Source of the DNA: Membranihabitans marinus
Lineage (GTDB): Bacteria; Bacteroidota; Bacteroidia; Chitinophagales; Saprospiraceae
Length of the DNA stretch: 64,000 nucleotides
Reading direction: 5' to 3'
Assembly (NCBI RefSeq): GCF_019802045.1
Contig: NZ_JAHVHU010000010.1
Span: 186,001-250,000, forward strand
Both the position numbers and the translations under genes were made by a program. Position 1 is the first letter of the stretch. Each line of letters begins with the position of its first letter. The notes under the pieces are model-generated. The model had not been told where the DNA came from, ran no database searches, and saw only the letters and a program-made list of their open reading frames with translations. Positions 54,985 through 62,902 of this stretch are shown here, piece by piece.

Positions 54985-56114
54985 AATTTTCCTTTGGTAC
55001 TGGCGAGGGTAAGATCATTGGCATTCCGCTGTATCGCTGATTTTATGGCTCGTGCAAACGCTTTGAATATAGCTTCGATCTTGTGGTGCTCATTTTCACC
55101 GCGGGCATCAATCTGTAAATTGATCCGCGCCTCATCAGAAAATGATTTAAAAAAATGAGAAAACATCTCGGTGGGGACATTGCCTACATGCTCCCGCTGA
55201 AATTCCACGTCCCAGGTAAACCAGGGCCGACCGCCGAAATCCAGCAAAACGAGTGCACGGCAATCGTCCATGGGAAGTGAAAATCCATACCGGTTCATTC
55301 CGATTTTACTTCCGATCGCTTCCCGGAACGCAGCCCCCAGAGCAAGTCCGGTATCTTCGATCGTATGGTGTTCATCGATTTCCAAATCACCATCCACCTT
55401 CAGTACCAAATCAAGCCCCCCATGTCGAGCGATTTGATCCAGCATATGATCAAAAAAGGGTAATCCGGTTTGGATGTCTGACTTTCCGCTCCCTTCCAAC
55501 ACCAATGACAGTTCGATACTGGTCTCATGTGTTTCCCGCTCATAGAATACTTTACGCGGTAAAGTGACCAAAAAATCTCGGATTTCAGACCAGCTGTCCG
55601 TCTGAAATGACACGTGCTTCTGCCAATCCTGGTCTCCGGTATCTTGTCCATCAGAAGGGTCTGTGGACTGGCCCAATAAGATCCCTTGTGCACCTAGGTT
55701 TTTTGCAAGTAACATGTCTGTCTTTCGATCACCTATTACAAAGGATTGTGCCAGGTTCCATTCCCCATGCATATACTCGGTCAACAGTGCTGTTCCAGGT
55801 TTTCGTGTTGGTTTATTCTCTTTTGCAAAGCTTCGGTCTATATGTATATTCCGAAATCGAATTCCCTCGTTCTCCAGGATTTTAAGCAACATATTTTGAG
55901 GTCCCCAAAAAGTATCTTCGGGAAAGGAATCGGTACCCAAACCATCCTGATTGGTGACCATCACCAATTCGTAGGTTTGCAAAGCCACGATGTCCTTGAG
56001 GGCTGAGATTGCACCGGGGACCATCTCAAATTTTTCAAAAGAGTCTACTTGATAATCATGCGGTGGTTCCTGGAGCAACACGCCATCCCGGTCGATAAAG
56101 AGAAGCTTTTTCAT
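54981..56114 (-). CDS. hisB: Bifunctional histidinol-phosphatase / imidazoleglycerol-phosphate dehydratase
   Basis: The 377 residues join a HAD phosphatase (~1-165; FIDRDGVLLQEPP with catalytic aspartates, then MVTNQDGLGT and GDRKTDMLLAKNLG) to the IGP dehydratase (~190-377; GLPFFDHMLDQIARHGG, HHTIEDTGLALG and HFFKSFSDEARI). It does steps 6 and 8 of the pathway. The stop codon of hisC and the start codon of hisB meet at base 56114. Confidence 0.97.
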   Translation of the reverse strand: MKKLLFIDRDGVLLQEPPHDYQVDSFEKFEMVPGAISALKDIVALQTYELVMVTNQDGLGTDSFPEDTFWGPQNMLLKILENEGIRFRNIHIDRSFAKENKPTRKPGTALLTEYMHGEWNLAQSFVIGDRKTDMLLAKNLGAQGILLGQSTDPSDGQDTGDQDWQKHVSFQTDSWSEIRDFLVTLPRKVFYERETHETSIELSLVLEGSGKSDIQTGLPFFDHMLDQIARHGGLDLVLKVDGDLEIDEHHTIEDTGLALGAAFREAIGSKIGMNRYGFSLPMDDCRALVLLDFGGRPWFTWDVEFQREHVGNVPTEMFSHFFKSFSDEARINLQIDARGENEHHKIEAIFKAFARAIKSAIQRNANDLTLASTKGKL

Positions 56115-57166
56115 TATTTACAAAGAATTTTAATTTGTTTCATAAACTGATCATTCTCCGCTTCGGTGCCTATCGTGACGCGCAGACAGTCTTTACAGAG
56201 CGGTACATTGGTCCGGTTGCGAACGATGATACCCTTTTCCTGCAATCCGGAGAAAATTTCCTGTGAATTTTGGATACGAAATAGAATAAAATTAGCTTCC
56301 GAGGGAAATACATCTTCTACAGCATCCAGTGATTCCAAAAAGTGAAACACCCGGTCCCGTTCTTGAAGGATTTTACTGACCTCCTTTCGCACTTCATCGG
56401 CCTTCTCCAATTGTTCACTCAGATATTTCTGAGTAAATTCATTGACGTTATAAGGTGGCTTCACAGCATTCATCAAATCGATGATCCAGGGGGATGAAAA
56501 TGCCAGGCCACATCGCAATCCAGCCATTCCCCATGCTTTGCTAAAGGTTTGTAAGACCACCAGATTATCATAATCTTGCAACATACTCACCATGGACGCT
56601 TCCTTGGAAAAATCAATATAAGCTTCATCAACGACTACGATACCATCAAATCGATTGAGAATATTGATCATAATTTGTTGGTCCTGGACATTTCCGGATG
56701 GATTATTCGGGCTGCAAATCCATAGTATACGATCATGGGCATCCATGTTATCAAAGAGCCGATCTTCATTGATCTCAAATGATTCTGTCAGCAAGGTCGT
56801 ATGCACTTCCACATCATTAATATCTGCAGCCACCCGGTACATTCCATAGGTTGGTTCCAGTACATGGATAGCATCCTGGCCCGGGGTACAAAAGATCCGA
56901 ATCAAAAGGTCGATCGGCTCATCGCTCCCATTTCCTATAAAAATAGTTTCCGGTGTAGTGCCCTTTAACTTGCCTATTTTCTTCTTTAGATCCCATTGCA
57001 ACGGGTCCGGATATCGGTTGTACATATGGTAATCAAACGGATTTTCATTGGCATCAAGATGCACACTGGCATGTCCGCTAAATTCGTGGCGTGCTGAAGA
57101 ATACGGTGTTAGTTTTTTAATGTTGTCCCTGACCAACTTGTAATATTCCTTGTTTTTTCCCATCAT
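56114..57166 (-). CDS. hisC: Histidinol-phosphate aminotransferase
   Basis: PLP-dependent class II aminotransferase of 350 residues. It shows LDANENPF at about 35, FIGNGSDEPIDLLIR near 85, CSPNNPSGN near 150 and the cofactor-lysine motif TFSKAWGMAGLRCG near 210. It shares one base with hisB and begins 17 bases after hisD ends. Confidence 0.96.
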   Translation of the reverse strand: MMGKNKEYYKLVRDNIKKLTPYSSARHEFSGHASVHLDANENPFDYHMYNRYPDPLQWDLKKKIGKLKGTTPETIFIGNGSDEPIDLLIRIFCTPGQDAIHVLEPTYGMYRVAADINDVEVHTTLLTESFEINEDRLFDNMDAHDRILWICSPNNPSGNVQDQQIMINILNRFDGIVVVDEAYIDFSKEASMVSMLQDYDNLVVLQTFSKAWGMAGLRCGLAFSSPWIIDLMNAVKPPYNVNEFTQKYLSEQLEKADEVRKEVSKILQERDRVFHFLESLDAVEDVFPSEANFILFRIQNSQEIFSGLQEKGIIVRNRTNVPLCKDCLRVTIGTEAENDQFMKQIKILCK

Positions 57167-57183
57167 TTATCTTTCAATAAAAC

Positions 57184-58491
57184 TTATGAATTTACCGTTT
57201 CATCCAAATATTTCAATCGAACATCAACGGCATTTCGATGCGCATCCAGGGATTCTGCATCTGCCAGCAACTGCAGGGTTCCGGACAGTTTTTTCAATCC
57301 GTCCTGCGTGAGTTCCTGGAAGGTAATCTTTTTCACAAAAGAATCCAGAGAAACCCCCGAATGCATCCGCGCGTATCCGTTTGTTGGCAAGGTATGATTG
57401 GTGCCGGAAGCATAATCACCTGCTGTTTCAGGGCTATAAGGCCCTACAAAGACAGATCCGGCGTGTTGTATATCACTTAGATCATAATGATGCCGTTCTC
57501 GTTGTATAATCAAATGTTCAGGTCCGTAATCATTGATTAATTGGATCGCAGACACCCGATCGGCTACCACAATCGGACTGTGTTCCAATGCCGCATCAAT
57601 GGTCGATTCCCGACTGAGGTGACTTTTTTGTTGCCCTACAGCTCGATTGACTTTTTCCGCAAAAGTTTTGCTTTCACATATTAATACCGCCTGGCTATCG
57701 GGTCCATGCTCAGCCTGTGCCAGTAAATCTGCTGCGACGAAGTCAGGATTAGCCTGATCATCGGCCCAAACGAGAACCTCCGATGGCCCTGCCGGCATAT
57801 CAATGGCAGTGCCCGCAGACTGAACCATCATTTTTGCTTCCGTGACGTATTGATTGCCGGGACCAAATATTTTGTCGACCTTCGGAATGGATTCTGTGCC
57901 ATAGGCCATCGCTGCAATGGCCTGGCTTCCACCCACCCGATATACCTCGCGGATGCCACAAAGTGAGGCTGCATAAAGAATTGCCGGATGGATCTGTCCA
58001 TGTGCATCTGGCGGTGAACACAAGATGATTTGTCGACATCCGGCCAATACAGCAGGAACACCCAACATAAGAACGGTAGATATGAGTGGCGCTCTCCCGC
58101 CGGGGATATAAAGCCCCACCGATTCGATCGGACGACTTTCCCGCCAGCACGTAACCCCGCTGGAAGTCTCTACCTTTCTGACCTCCTCCACCTGACTCTG
58201 GTGAAATTTTTCAATATTTCGTTTTGCAGTACGAAGTGCTTTCTTCAAATCCTTATCAATCAATAGCATGGCTGCTTCGATTTCGGCATCGTGCACCTGA
58301 ATGGAATGAATAGCAACCCCATCCAGTTTTTCAGTCAATTCAAAAAGGGCTTTATCACCCCGTGTCTTCACCTGCTCCATTATTTGATCAACGCTATTCC
58401 TTAATTGAGCAAATGAAGTTCCTTGCATTCCGGCGGGCCTTTTTACGGCTTTTTGAGCCTCTTCCCGAGAAAGTTTTTCCAGTATTTTCAT
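57184..58491 (-). CDS. hisD: Histidinol dehydrogenase
   Basis: Zinc enzyme making histidine from histidinol in two NAD+ steps. The 435 residues include SVGLYIPGGRAPLISTVLMLGVPA near 125, KIFGPGNQYVTEAK near 210, DMPAGPSEVLVWAD near 235, then DLLAQAEHGPDSQAVL and the C-terminal GDYASGTNHTLPTNGYARM. A perfect 14-base palindrome lies 10 bases upstream of its start. Confidence 0.97.
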   Translation of the reverse strand: MKILEKLSREEAQKAVKRPAGMQGTSFAQLRNSVDQIMEQVKTRGDKALFELTEKLDGVAIHSIQVHDAEIEAAMLLIDKDLKKALRTAKRNIEKFHQSQVEEVRKVETSSGVTCWRESRPIESVGLYIPGGRAPLISTVLMLGVPAVLAGCRQIILCSPPDAHGQIHPAILYAASLCGIREVYRVGGSQAIAAMAYGTESIPKVDKIFGPGNQYVTEAKMMVQSAGTAIDMPAGPSEVLVWADDQANPDFVAADLLAQAEHGPDSQAVLICESKTFAEKVNRAVGQQKSHLSRESTIDAALEHSPIVVADRVSAIQLINDYGPEHLIIQRERHHYDLSDIQHAGSVFVGPYSPETAGDYASGTNHTLPTNGYARMHSGVSLDSFVKKITFQELTQDGLKKLSGTLQLLADAESLDAHRNAVDVRLKYLDETVNS

Positions 58492-58500
58492 GGATTATCT

Positions 58501-58514
58501 GGTTTACGTAAACC
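58501..58514. promoter_or_regulatory. Perfect palindrome upstream of hisD
   Basis: GGTTTACGTAAACC, fully symmetrical, starts 10 bases before the hisD start codon in the hisG-hisD gap. It could be a protein-binding operator or a short hairpin. Confidence 0.35.
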
Positions 58515-58550
58515 CAAAATCAATTCATTTTAAAATTCCCACTCTACCTC

Positions 58551-58598
58551 CTTGTCCGCCGAAGCTGCGAATTCCTTCGAAGCGTAGGAGAAAACCTC
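58551..58598 (+). repeat. Dispersed repeat with internal hairpin in the hisG-hisD gap
   Basis: Begins CTTGTCCGCCGAAG and ends GCGTAGGAGAAAACCTC. CGC/GCG, CGAAG/CTTCG and outer CTCC/GGAG pair as an interrupted stem. It shares both ends with the element inside the esterase gene at 33509-33559. Confidence 0.55.
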
Positions 58599-58628
58599 TA
58601 CCTTTATCTTAACCTGTGCCTTAATCGA

Positions 58629-59480
58629 CTACAGTATCATTTTTTCAATAGGCACCACCAACAGGCTTTCGGCGCCGTATTCTTTTAACTGATCAATAAC
58701 CTCCCAAAAATCTTCTTCATGGACCACGGAATGTACACTTGACCAGCCGTCCTCAGCCAAGGGTAATATAGACGGACTTTTCATTCCCGGCAACAAATCA
58801 ATGATCTTATCCAATTTGTCATTGGGCGCATTCAATAAGATGTATTTGCTTTTTATCGCTTTCTGAACCGATTTGATTCGAAAAATCAATTTATCCAACA
58901 AGTCTTGCTTGGTCGCATCCAGATTGTTGTGACTGATCATGACTGCCTCTGAATTCAAAATATTCTCTACCTCTTTGAGCCCGTTACTGAGCAAGGTAGA
59001 ACCGGTGCTCACGATATCACAGATCCCGTCGGTCAAACCAATTCCGGGAGCGATCTCTACCGATCCGGAAATGGTATGGATTCGAGCACTTACATTTTGC
59101 TCATCCAGGTAATTTTTCAAGATGACCGGATATGAAGTAGCTATTTCCTTCCCATCCAGATCCTGTATGTTCTGATAGTCCATCTCACGAGGTATAGCGA
59201 TCGACAATCGACATCGGGAAAAACCCAGTTTTTTACTAATCGTCACCTCATTTTGCCCTTCCAGCAAAACGTTCAATCCCACAATACCCACATCCGCTAT
59301 CCCGTCCTCTACATAATCAGGAATATCATCGTCACGCAAATAATAAATGTTCGCCGGAAACCCAGAACTTTGAGCGATCAGTCCTCGCCCACTGCTGCTA
59401 AACCGGAGTCCACACCGCTTTAGTAAGTCAATAGAATCCTGGCTCATCCGTCCGCTTTTCTGTATGGCAATATTCAACAT
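58629..59480 (-). CDS. hisG: ATP phosphoribosyltransferase, long form
   Basis: First, feedback-controlled enzyme of the histidine pathway, transferring the ribose-5-phosphate of PRPP to ATP. The 283 residues are the long form: catalytic domains (~1-210) with IAIQKSGRMSQDSIDLLKRCG and GICDIVSTGSTLLSNGLKEV, then a ~70-residue C-terminal regulatory domain that binds histidine. It is the first structural gene of the operon. The 5' leader contains a histidine attenuator. Its start codon is 22 bases after the leader terminator hairpin. Confidence 0.97.
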   Translation of the reverse strand: MLNIAIQKSGRMSQDSIDLLKRCGLRFSSSGRGLIAQSSGFPANIYYLRDDDIPDYVEDGIADVGIVGLNVLLEGQNEVTISKKLGFSRCRLSIAIPREMDYQNIQDLDGKEIATSYPVILKNYLDEQNVSARIHTISGSVEIAPGIGLTDGICDIVSTGSTLLSNGLKEVENILNSEAVMISHNNLDATKQDLLDKLIFRIKSVQKAIKSKYILLNAPNDKLDKIIDLLPGMKSPSILPLAEDGWSSVHSVVHEEDFWEVIDQLKEYGAESLLVVPIEKMIL

Positions 59481-59502
59481 AGGTTCGTTTTAAAATGAAA
59501 AT

Positions 59503-59529
59503 GGCTTATCAACATCAACGTGATAAGCC
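59503..59529 (-). terminator. Attenuator terminator of the his operon
   Basis: On the minus strand GGCTTATCA and TGATAAGCC form a perfect 9 bp stem with a 9-base loop, followed by ATTTTCATTTT. It lies between the leader peptide and hisG. Confidence 0.8.
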
Positions 59530-59558
59530 TCAAAAATATATTATTTCAAAAATAATTA

Positions 59559-59621
59559 CACCATGCTTACCACTCAGATCCTGAATGATGATGCTTCCAA
59601 TGATGCAATATTAGTATGGTG
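59559..59621 (-). promoter_or_regulatory. Pause and antiterminator segments of the his leader
   Basis: Read on the minus strand: CACCAT (59621-59616, in codons 3-5 of the leader peptide) can pair with ATGGTG (59564-59559). TGGTAAGC (59572-59565, overlapping the leader stop codon) can pair over 8 positions, one of them G-U, with GCTTATCA (59528-59521), the left arm of the terminator. Terminator and antiterminator therefore exclude each other, and the stop codon sits in the switching segment. Confidence 0.7.
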
Positions 59622-59629
59622 GTTTTCAT
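59567..59629 (-). CDS. hisL: Histidine operon leader peptide
   Basis: A 20-residue open frame ahead of hisG: ATG at 59629, TAA at 59569-59567. It begins MKTTILIL, then has His-His-Trp-Lys-His-His-His (codons 9-15; five CAT codons), and ends GSEW. Ribosomes starved of histidyl-tRNA would stall on these codons and leave the switch segment around the stop codon free to form the antiterminator. Ribosomes reaching the stop would cover that segment and let the terminator form. Position, codon content and RNA pairing agree, so the assignment is strong although the peptide is tiny. Confidence 0.85.
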   Translation of the reverse strand: MKTTILILHHWKHHHSGSEW

Positions 59630-59638
59630 AATGAGAGC

Positions 59639-59646
59639 CAAAGATA
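59639..59646 (-). promoter_or_regulatory. Candidate -7 promoter element of the his operon
   Basis: TATCTTTG on the minus strand fits TAnnTTTG, 9 bases before the leader-peptide ATG. If used, the leader peptide would be almost leaderless; a promoter further upstream among the TTGACTTTA repeats is the alternative. Confidence 0.35.
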
Positions 59647-59754
59647 CAAAGAGCAGCGGTATTTAGGCGTATAAAGTCAAGGGAAATATAGTAAATATTC
59701 TTACATAGGTCCGCATTACTTAAAGTCAAGGGTTTCTGAGCCGCTCTTTGCATC
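59643..59754. repeat. Direct and inverted repeats upstream of the his leader
   Basis: TAAAGTCAAGGG occurs twice in the same orientation (59672-59683 and 59721-59732), 49 bases apart from start to start. Around them GATACAAAGAGCAGC (59643-59657) and GCCGCTCTTTGCATC (59740-59754) are inverted copies differing at 2 of 15 positions. This looks like a regulator-binding arrangement. Confidence 0.5.
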
Positions 59755-59954
59755 GCTGTGAGAGGCATCCAAATGATTTAAGAAAAAGAAGTGCATTTAT
59801 AATGAGCGATGGAACTTCCCCCTTTCACGAATAAAGTTACACCGAATTCGAATAACCCATTTGAATCTCTTTTTTAGCTCTAAAGCAATTTTCCCTGCCG
59901 CTTTAGATCAAAAATAAAGCTACATATAATTTTTCAGTGTGGAAATTTGTTAAT

Positions 59955-59970
59955 AACCTCTACTGAGGTT
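59955..59970. promoter_or_regulatory. Palindrome upstream of the QEGLA operon
   Basis: AACCTC and GAGGTT flank the bases TACT, 33 bases before the first ATG of the operon. Candidate operator; no TAnnTTTG box is seen nearby. Confidence 0.3.
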
Positions 59971-60003
59971 GCGATATTTAAAACAAATCAATAAAGATCA
60001 ATA

Positions 60004-61854
60004 ATGCTCCATTTCGACGAATTATCGGAAGCAACTATCACACAAATATTAAAAAGCGTCAAAGAACAATCTGTCACCAACTTCAGTTTGCCCGGTTCAG
60101 GAATGATACATATCGAAAGCAACTTACCCTACCTTATTATTTACCGTAGGCGTGAAGAGGATGAAGGAACGGAACGATTTGTGATTAGTGAATCGTCCTA
60201 TTTGGTCATTGGTAATGATAATTTTGAAGGCTACCAAAATCTTTTGTTTGCATTGGCTAATCAACTTTCAGAAAAATTTGAACTTTATCTTCTTTTGGAA
60301 CTTTATGCCGGCGAAAGCAACAGCCATACCTTCTGCATCAAAGGACCTGCCAAGCGACTTACTTCTACCGTAGAGATTTTGAAAGAGGAGCTTCAACACG
60401 TCAACCAGTTATATCCAGGTATTGACACCACAGTAGAAATCAAAGATACCACCAAACGCCAGCGCGAAGGAGAAGAACCACTCATGAGCATCGAAGACAC
60501 TAAAAACTGTGGGGCTGTATTAATGGGTTTAGAAATCCCACCGATTTATCGGACAGATAAAAAGGAACTATATCCGGTGTTTTTTCGAGCATTTCGTGAT
60601 TTTGTGATCCGAAGCATTCACGTTGCGATATTCGATTTATTGCGCGTGCAGACTTCTTCCGGTATTTCGAGCTATATGGCACTGGGACGTCAATACCTCA
60701 ATGACAATGTGTATGAGATGGACAAAGCACTCACTGACATCGAGCAGTCCTATCAGTTTTTGTGGTTGGTCTCTCCCTCGAACATTGAGGATATAAAAAA
60801 CAAGTTCTTTGAGTCAGATTATGAGAAGGTTTTACCTTATCATTACCGGCTGCTGCCCATAGATCCCGATGTCTTGAAAAGAAAGCTCTACAATCTACCC
60901 ATCGAAGAAATAGCAGATCCGGCTATGGCATTTATCTTTCGGGAGAAACGAGAAGAACTTGATCTGCAAATCACGATGCTGGGCGAACGGGGAAATACTA
61001 ACTTTTTCTACAACAGTCTTCGACTCTATCAAAATGTTGAAAATGAGGTCTACGAAGAAGCTGTGAGTCTATTAACTACCCTCCCGGAAATTCGACATCA
61101 AAAAGATGAAATCATGATCGATTCCCTGGAGTTTAGCAGTCTGGCCCGACGGGAATTCGAAAATTTCAGGAATCAGGATGAAAATTTTAAAACCCAGGTC
61201 CATATTCGCTCCGATGTGAATGTCATGATGGTATCACAAGGGGAACTATATATACCAAAAGCCTATACCATGAATGCCACGGAAGCGGAGGCACTCATCC
61301 AACACGAAGTGGGCACCCACATCCTGACATATTACAATGGAAGCCAACAACCACTCACGCAAATGCGCACCGGAATGGCACATTATGATCCGCTCCAGGA
61401 AGGACTGGCTGTCATGGCCGAATATCTGACTGGCGGGCTGACCGCCAACCGACTCCGAACCCTGGCAGGAAGAGTGGTAGCTGGCCGTGCTCTGATTGAT
61501 GGAGGGGGGTTTTTGGAGATCTTCAGAGTCCTGACCGATGACTATGGATTCACGCCGGAGCGTTCATTTAATATTACTTCACGAATCATGCAGGGCGGTG
61601 GATTTCTGAAAGACATTATTTATCTAAAAGGGTTGATTAAACTGAGAAAACATCTCATGGATGGTGGCGCATATGAAGAACTTCTGGCTGGTAAATTTGG
61701 ACTCCGTCACTTTGATATCGTAAAAGAATTGACCGAGCGAAAGATTTTGAAAAAAGGCAGGTTACGACCTAGTTATATCCTTGACCCGGATTTCGAAACA
61801 AAATTAAATTTAATCCGAAAGGGAATCCCTCTTTCACAAATGATCAAACAATGA
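60004..61854 (+). CDS. QEGLA-motif (DUF1704, MATCAP-related) zinc metallopeptidase
   Basis: The 616-residue protein belongs to the family annotated as flavohemoglobin expression-modulating QEGLA motif protein (DUF1704), whose eukaryotic relatives include the tubulin tyrosine carboxypeptidase MATCAP. The metal motif HEVGTH lies at residues 434-439, followed by QEGLA at 465-469 with the third-ligand glutamate. RTGMAHYDPL leads into the motif. The first ~190 residues form an extra domain (SYLVIGNDNFEGYQNLLF and a helical part) that shorter proteobacterial members lack. No signal peptide, so cytoplasmic. It overlaps the ATP-grasp gene by 4 bases. It is probably a peptidase or carboxypeptidase acting on a product of that ligase. 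Confidence 0.88.
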   Translation: MLHFDELSEATITQILKSVKEQSVTNFSLPGSGMIHIESNLPYLIIYRRREEDEGTERFVISESSYLVIGNDNFEGYQNLLFALANQLSEKFELYLLLELYAGESNSHTFCIKGPAKRLTSTVEILKEELQHVNQLYPGIDTTVEIKDTTKRQREGEEPLMSIEDTKNCGAVLMGLEIPPIYRTDKKELYPVFFRAFRDFVIRSIHVAIFDLLRVQTSSGISSYMALGRQYLNDNVYEMDKALTDIEQSYQFLWLVSPSNIEDIKNKFFESDYEKVLPYHYRLLPIDPDVLKRKLYNLPIEEIADPAMAFIFREKREELDLQITMLGERGNTNFFYNSLRLYQNVENEVYEEAVSLLTTLPEIRHQKDEIMIDSLEFSSLARREFENFRNQDENFKTQVHIRSDVNVMMVSQGELYIPKAYTMNATEAEALIQHEVGTHILTYYNGSQQPLTQMRTGMAHYDPLQEGLAVMAEYLTGGLTANRLRTLAGRVVAGRALIDGGGFLEIFRVLTDDYGFTPERSFNITSRIMQGGGFLKDIIYLKGLIKLRKHLMDGGAYEELLAGKFGLRHFDIVKELTERKILKKGRLRPSYILDPDFETKLNLIRKGIPLSQMIKQ

Positions 61855-62900
61855 AAATATGTTTTGTATTAAATGCCATCGAAACGGAACAATGTGGTAC
61901 ATCGGTAGCTCTGATGACAGAAGCACATACCCGCGGCCATGAGGTTTTTGCTATGGGGGTCGGCGATTTTTCCTTCCGACATCATGCACCGTTGAGCATG
62001 TACAGCACGCAATTACCTCCTAAAACCAAAGTGAAGTCCCCCGAGAATTTTCTGGAAGCACTTCAAAGTGAAAAAGCGGAAAAGAAAGAGATCACGGCCG
62101 AAGATCTGGATGTATTATTTATCCGCAACAACCCCACCGAAGAAATTTCAGACCGGCGGTGGGCAGAACACGCCGGCGTAGCTTTTGGTCGGATGATGCA
62201 ACAAGAAGGGGTATTGGTATTAAATGATGCCTACGCTTTGAGTCACGCCTTCATAGATAAATTATACTTTGAAGAACTCCCGGAATGCATCAAACCCGAT
62301 TCGATCATCACGAGGAATAAAACGGCCATTTTGGATTTTTGGGAAAAACAAAATAAAAAAATAATCTTGAAGCCGCTCGAAGGATCGGGTGGTCGCGATG
62401 TTTACTTCATTGATGAGGAGGATCAAAATCTGAACCAGATTATTGATACCATTAGCCAACAAGGTTACGTCATTGCCCAGGAATATTTGCCAGCAGCCAA
62501 GGAAGGCGATGTGCGGGTGCTTTTGATGAATGGCCGGATCATGCAAAAAGAGGATCAAATCGCTATGATCAAAAGAGTGGCCGTGGAAGGCGATTTCAGG
62601 AGTAATTTTTCACAAGGCGCCAGTGCGGAAAGCAGTGAATACACGGACGACATGAAACGAATTGTAGAACTGACCGCCCCCAAATTGATCCGGGACGGTT
62701 TGTTTTTTGTAGGTCTGGATATTGTAAAAGACAAACTCATAGAAATCAATGTTCTAAGTCCTGGCGGCATGAATCGGTTTAGTGAAATCGGACTGCCCCC
62801 CTTTACAGATATGGTGATCGATGCCATCGAAAAAAAATTATTTTACAAAAAAATGTACCCGGGCCAGCTCCCCAACCGGATCCTGGCTACCATGGAATAA
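61851..62900 (+). CDS. GshB-like ATP-grasp ligase
   Basis: The 349 residues resemble glutathione synthetase throughout. The N-terminus MKICFVLNAIETEQCGTSVALM matches the GshB substrate domain. KPLEGSGGRDV near 174 forms the ATP-grasp P-loop-like lid, then AQEYLPAAKEGDVRVLLMNG, and FVGLDIVKDKLIEINVLSPGG has the metal-binding residues. Such enzymes join an amino or thiol compound to a carboxylate through an acyl phosphate. Sitting between a MATCAP-type peptidase and an AstE-like hydrolase, it probably does not make glutathione itself; no gshA is in the window. Coupled by 4 bases to the upstream gene. Confidence 0.9.
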   Translation: MKICFVLNAIETEQCGTSVALMTEAHTRGHEVFAMGVGDFSFRHHAPLSMYSTQLPPKTKVKSPENFLEALQSEKAEKKEITAEDLDVLFIRNNPTEEISDRRWAEHAGVAFGRMMQQEGVLVLNDAYALSHAFIDKLYFEELPECIKPDSIITRNKTAILDFWEKQNKKIILKPLEGSGGRDVYFIDEEDQNLNQIIDTISQQGYVIAQEYLPAAKEGDVRVLLMNGRIMQKEDQIAMIKRVAVEGDFRSNFSQGASAESSEYTDDMKRIVELTAPKLIRDGLFFVGLDIVKDKLIEINVLSPGGMNRFSEIGLPPFTDMVIDAIEKKLFYKKMYPGQLPNRILATME

Positions 62901-62902
62901 AA

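Noticed and set aside
59574-59768. 64-codon minus-strand open frame across the his leader
   Set aside because: It overlaps the hisL leader in another frame and covers the repeats; the short His-rich frame explains the position much better.
60004-61854. Reading the operon as glutathione synthesis or nitric-oxide response from the family name of its first gene
   Set aside because: The name comes from an old association; no gshA or flavohemoglobin gene is nearby and the metal motifs point to a peptidase.
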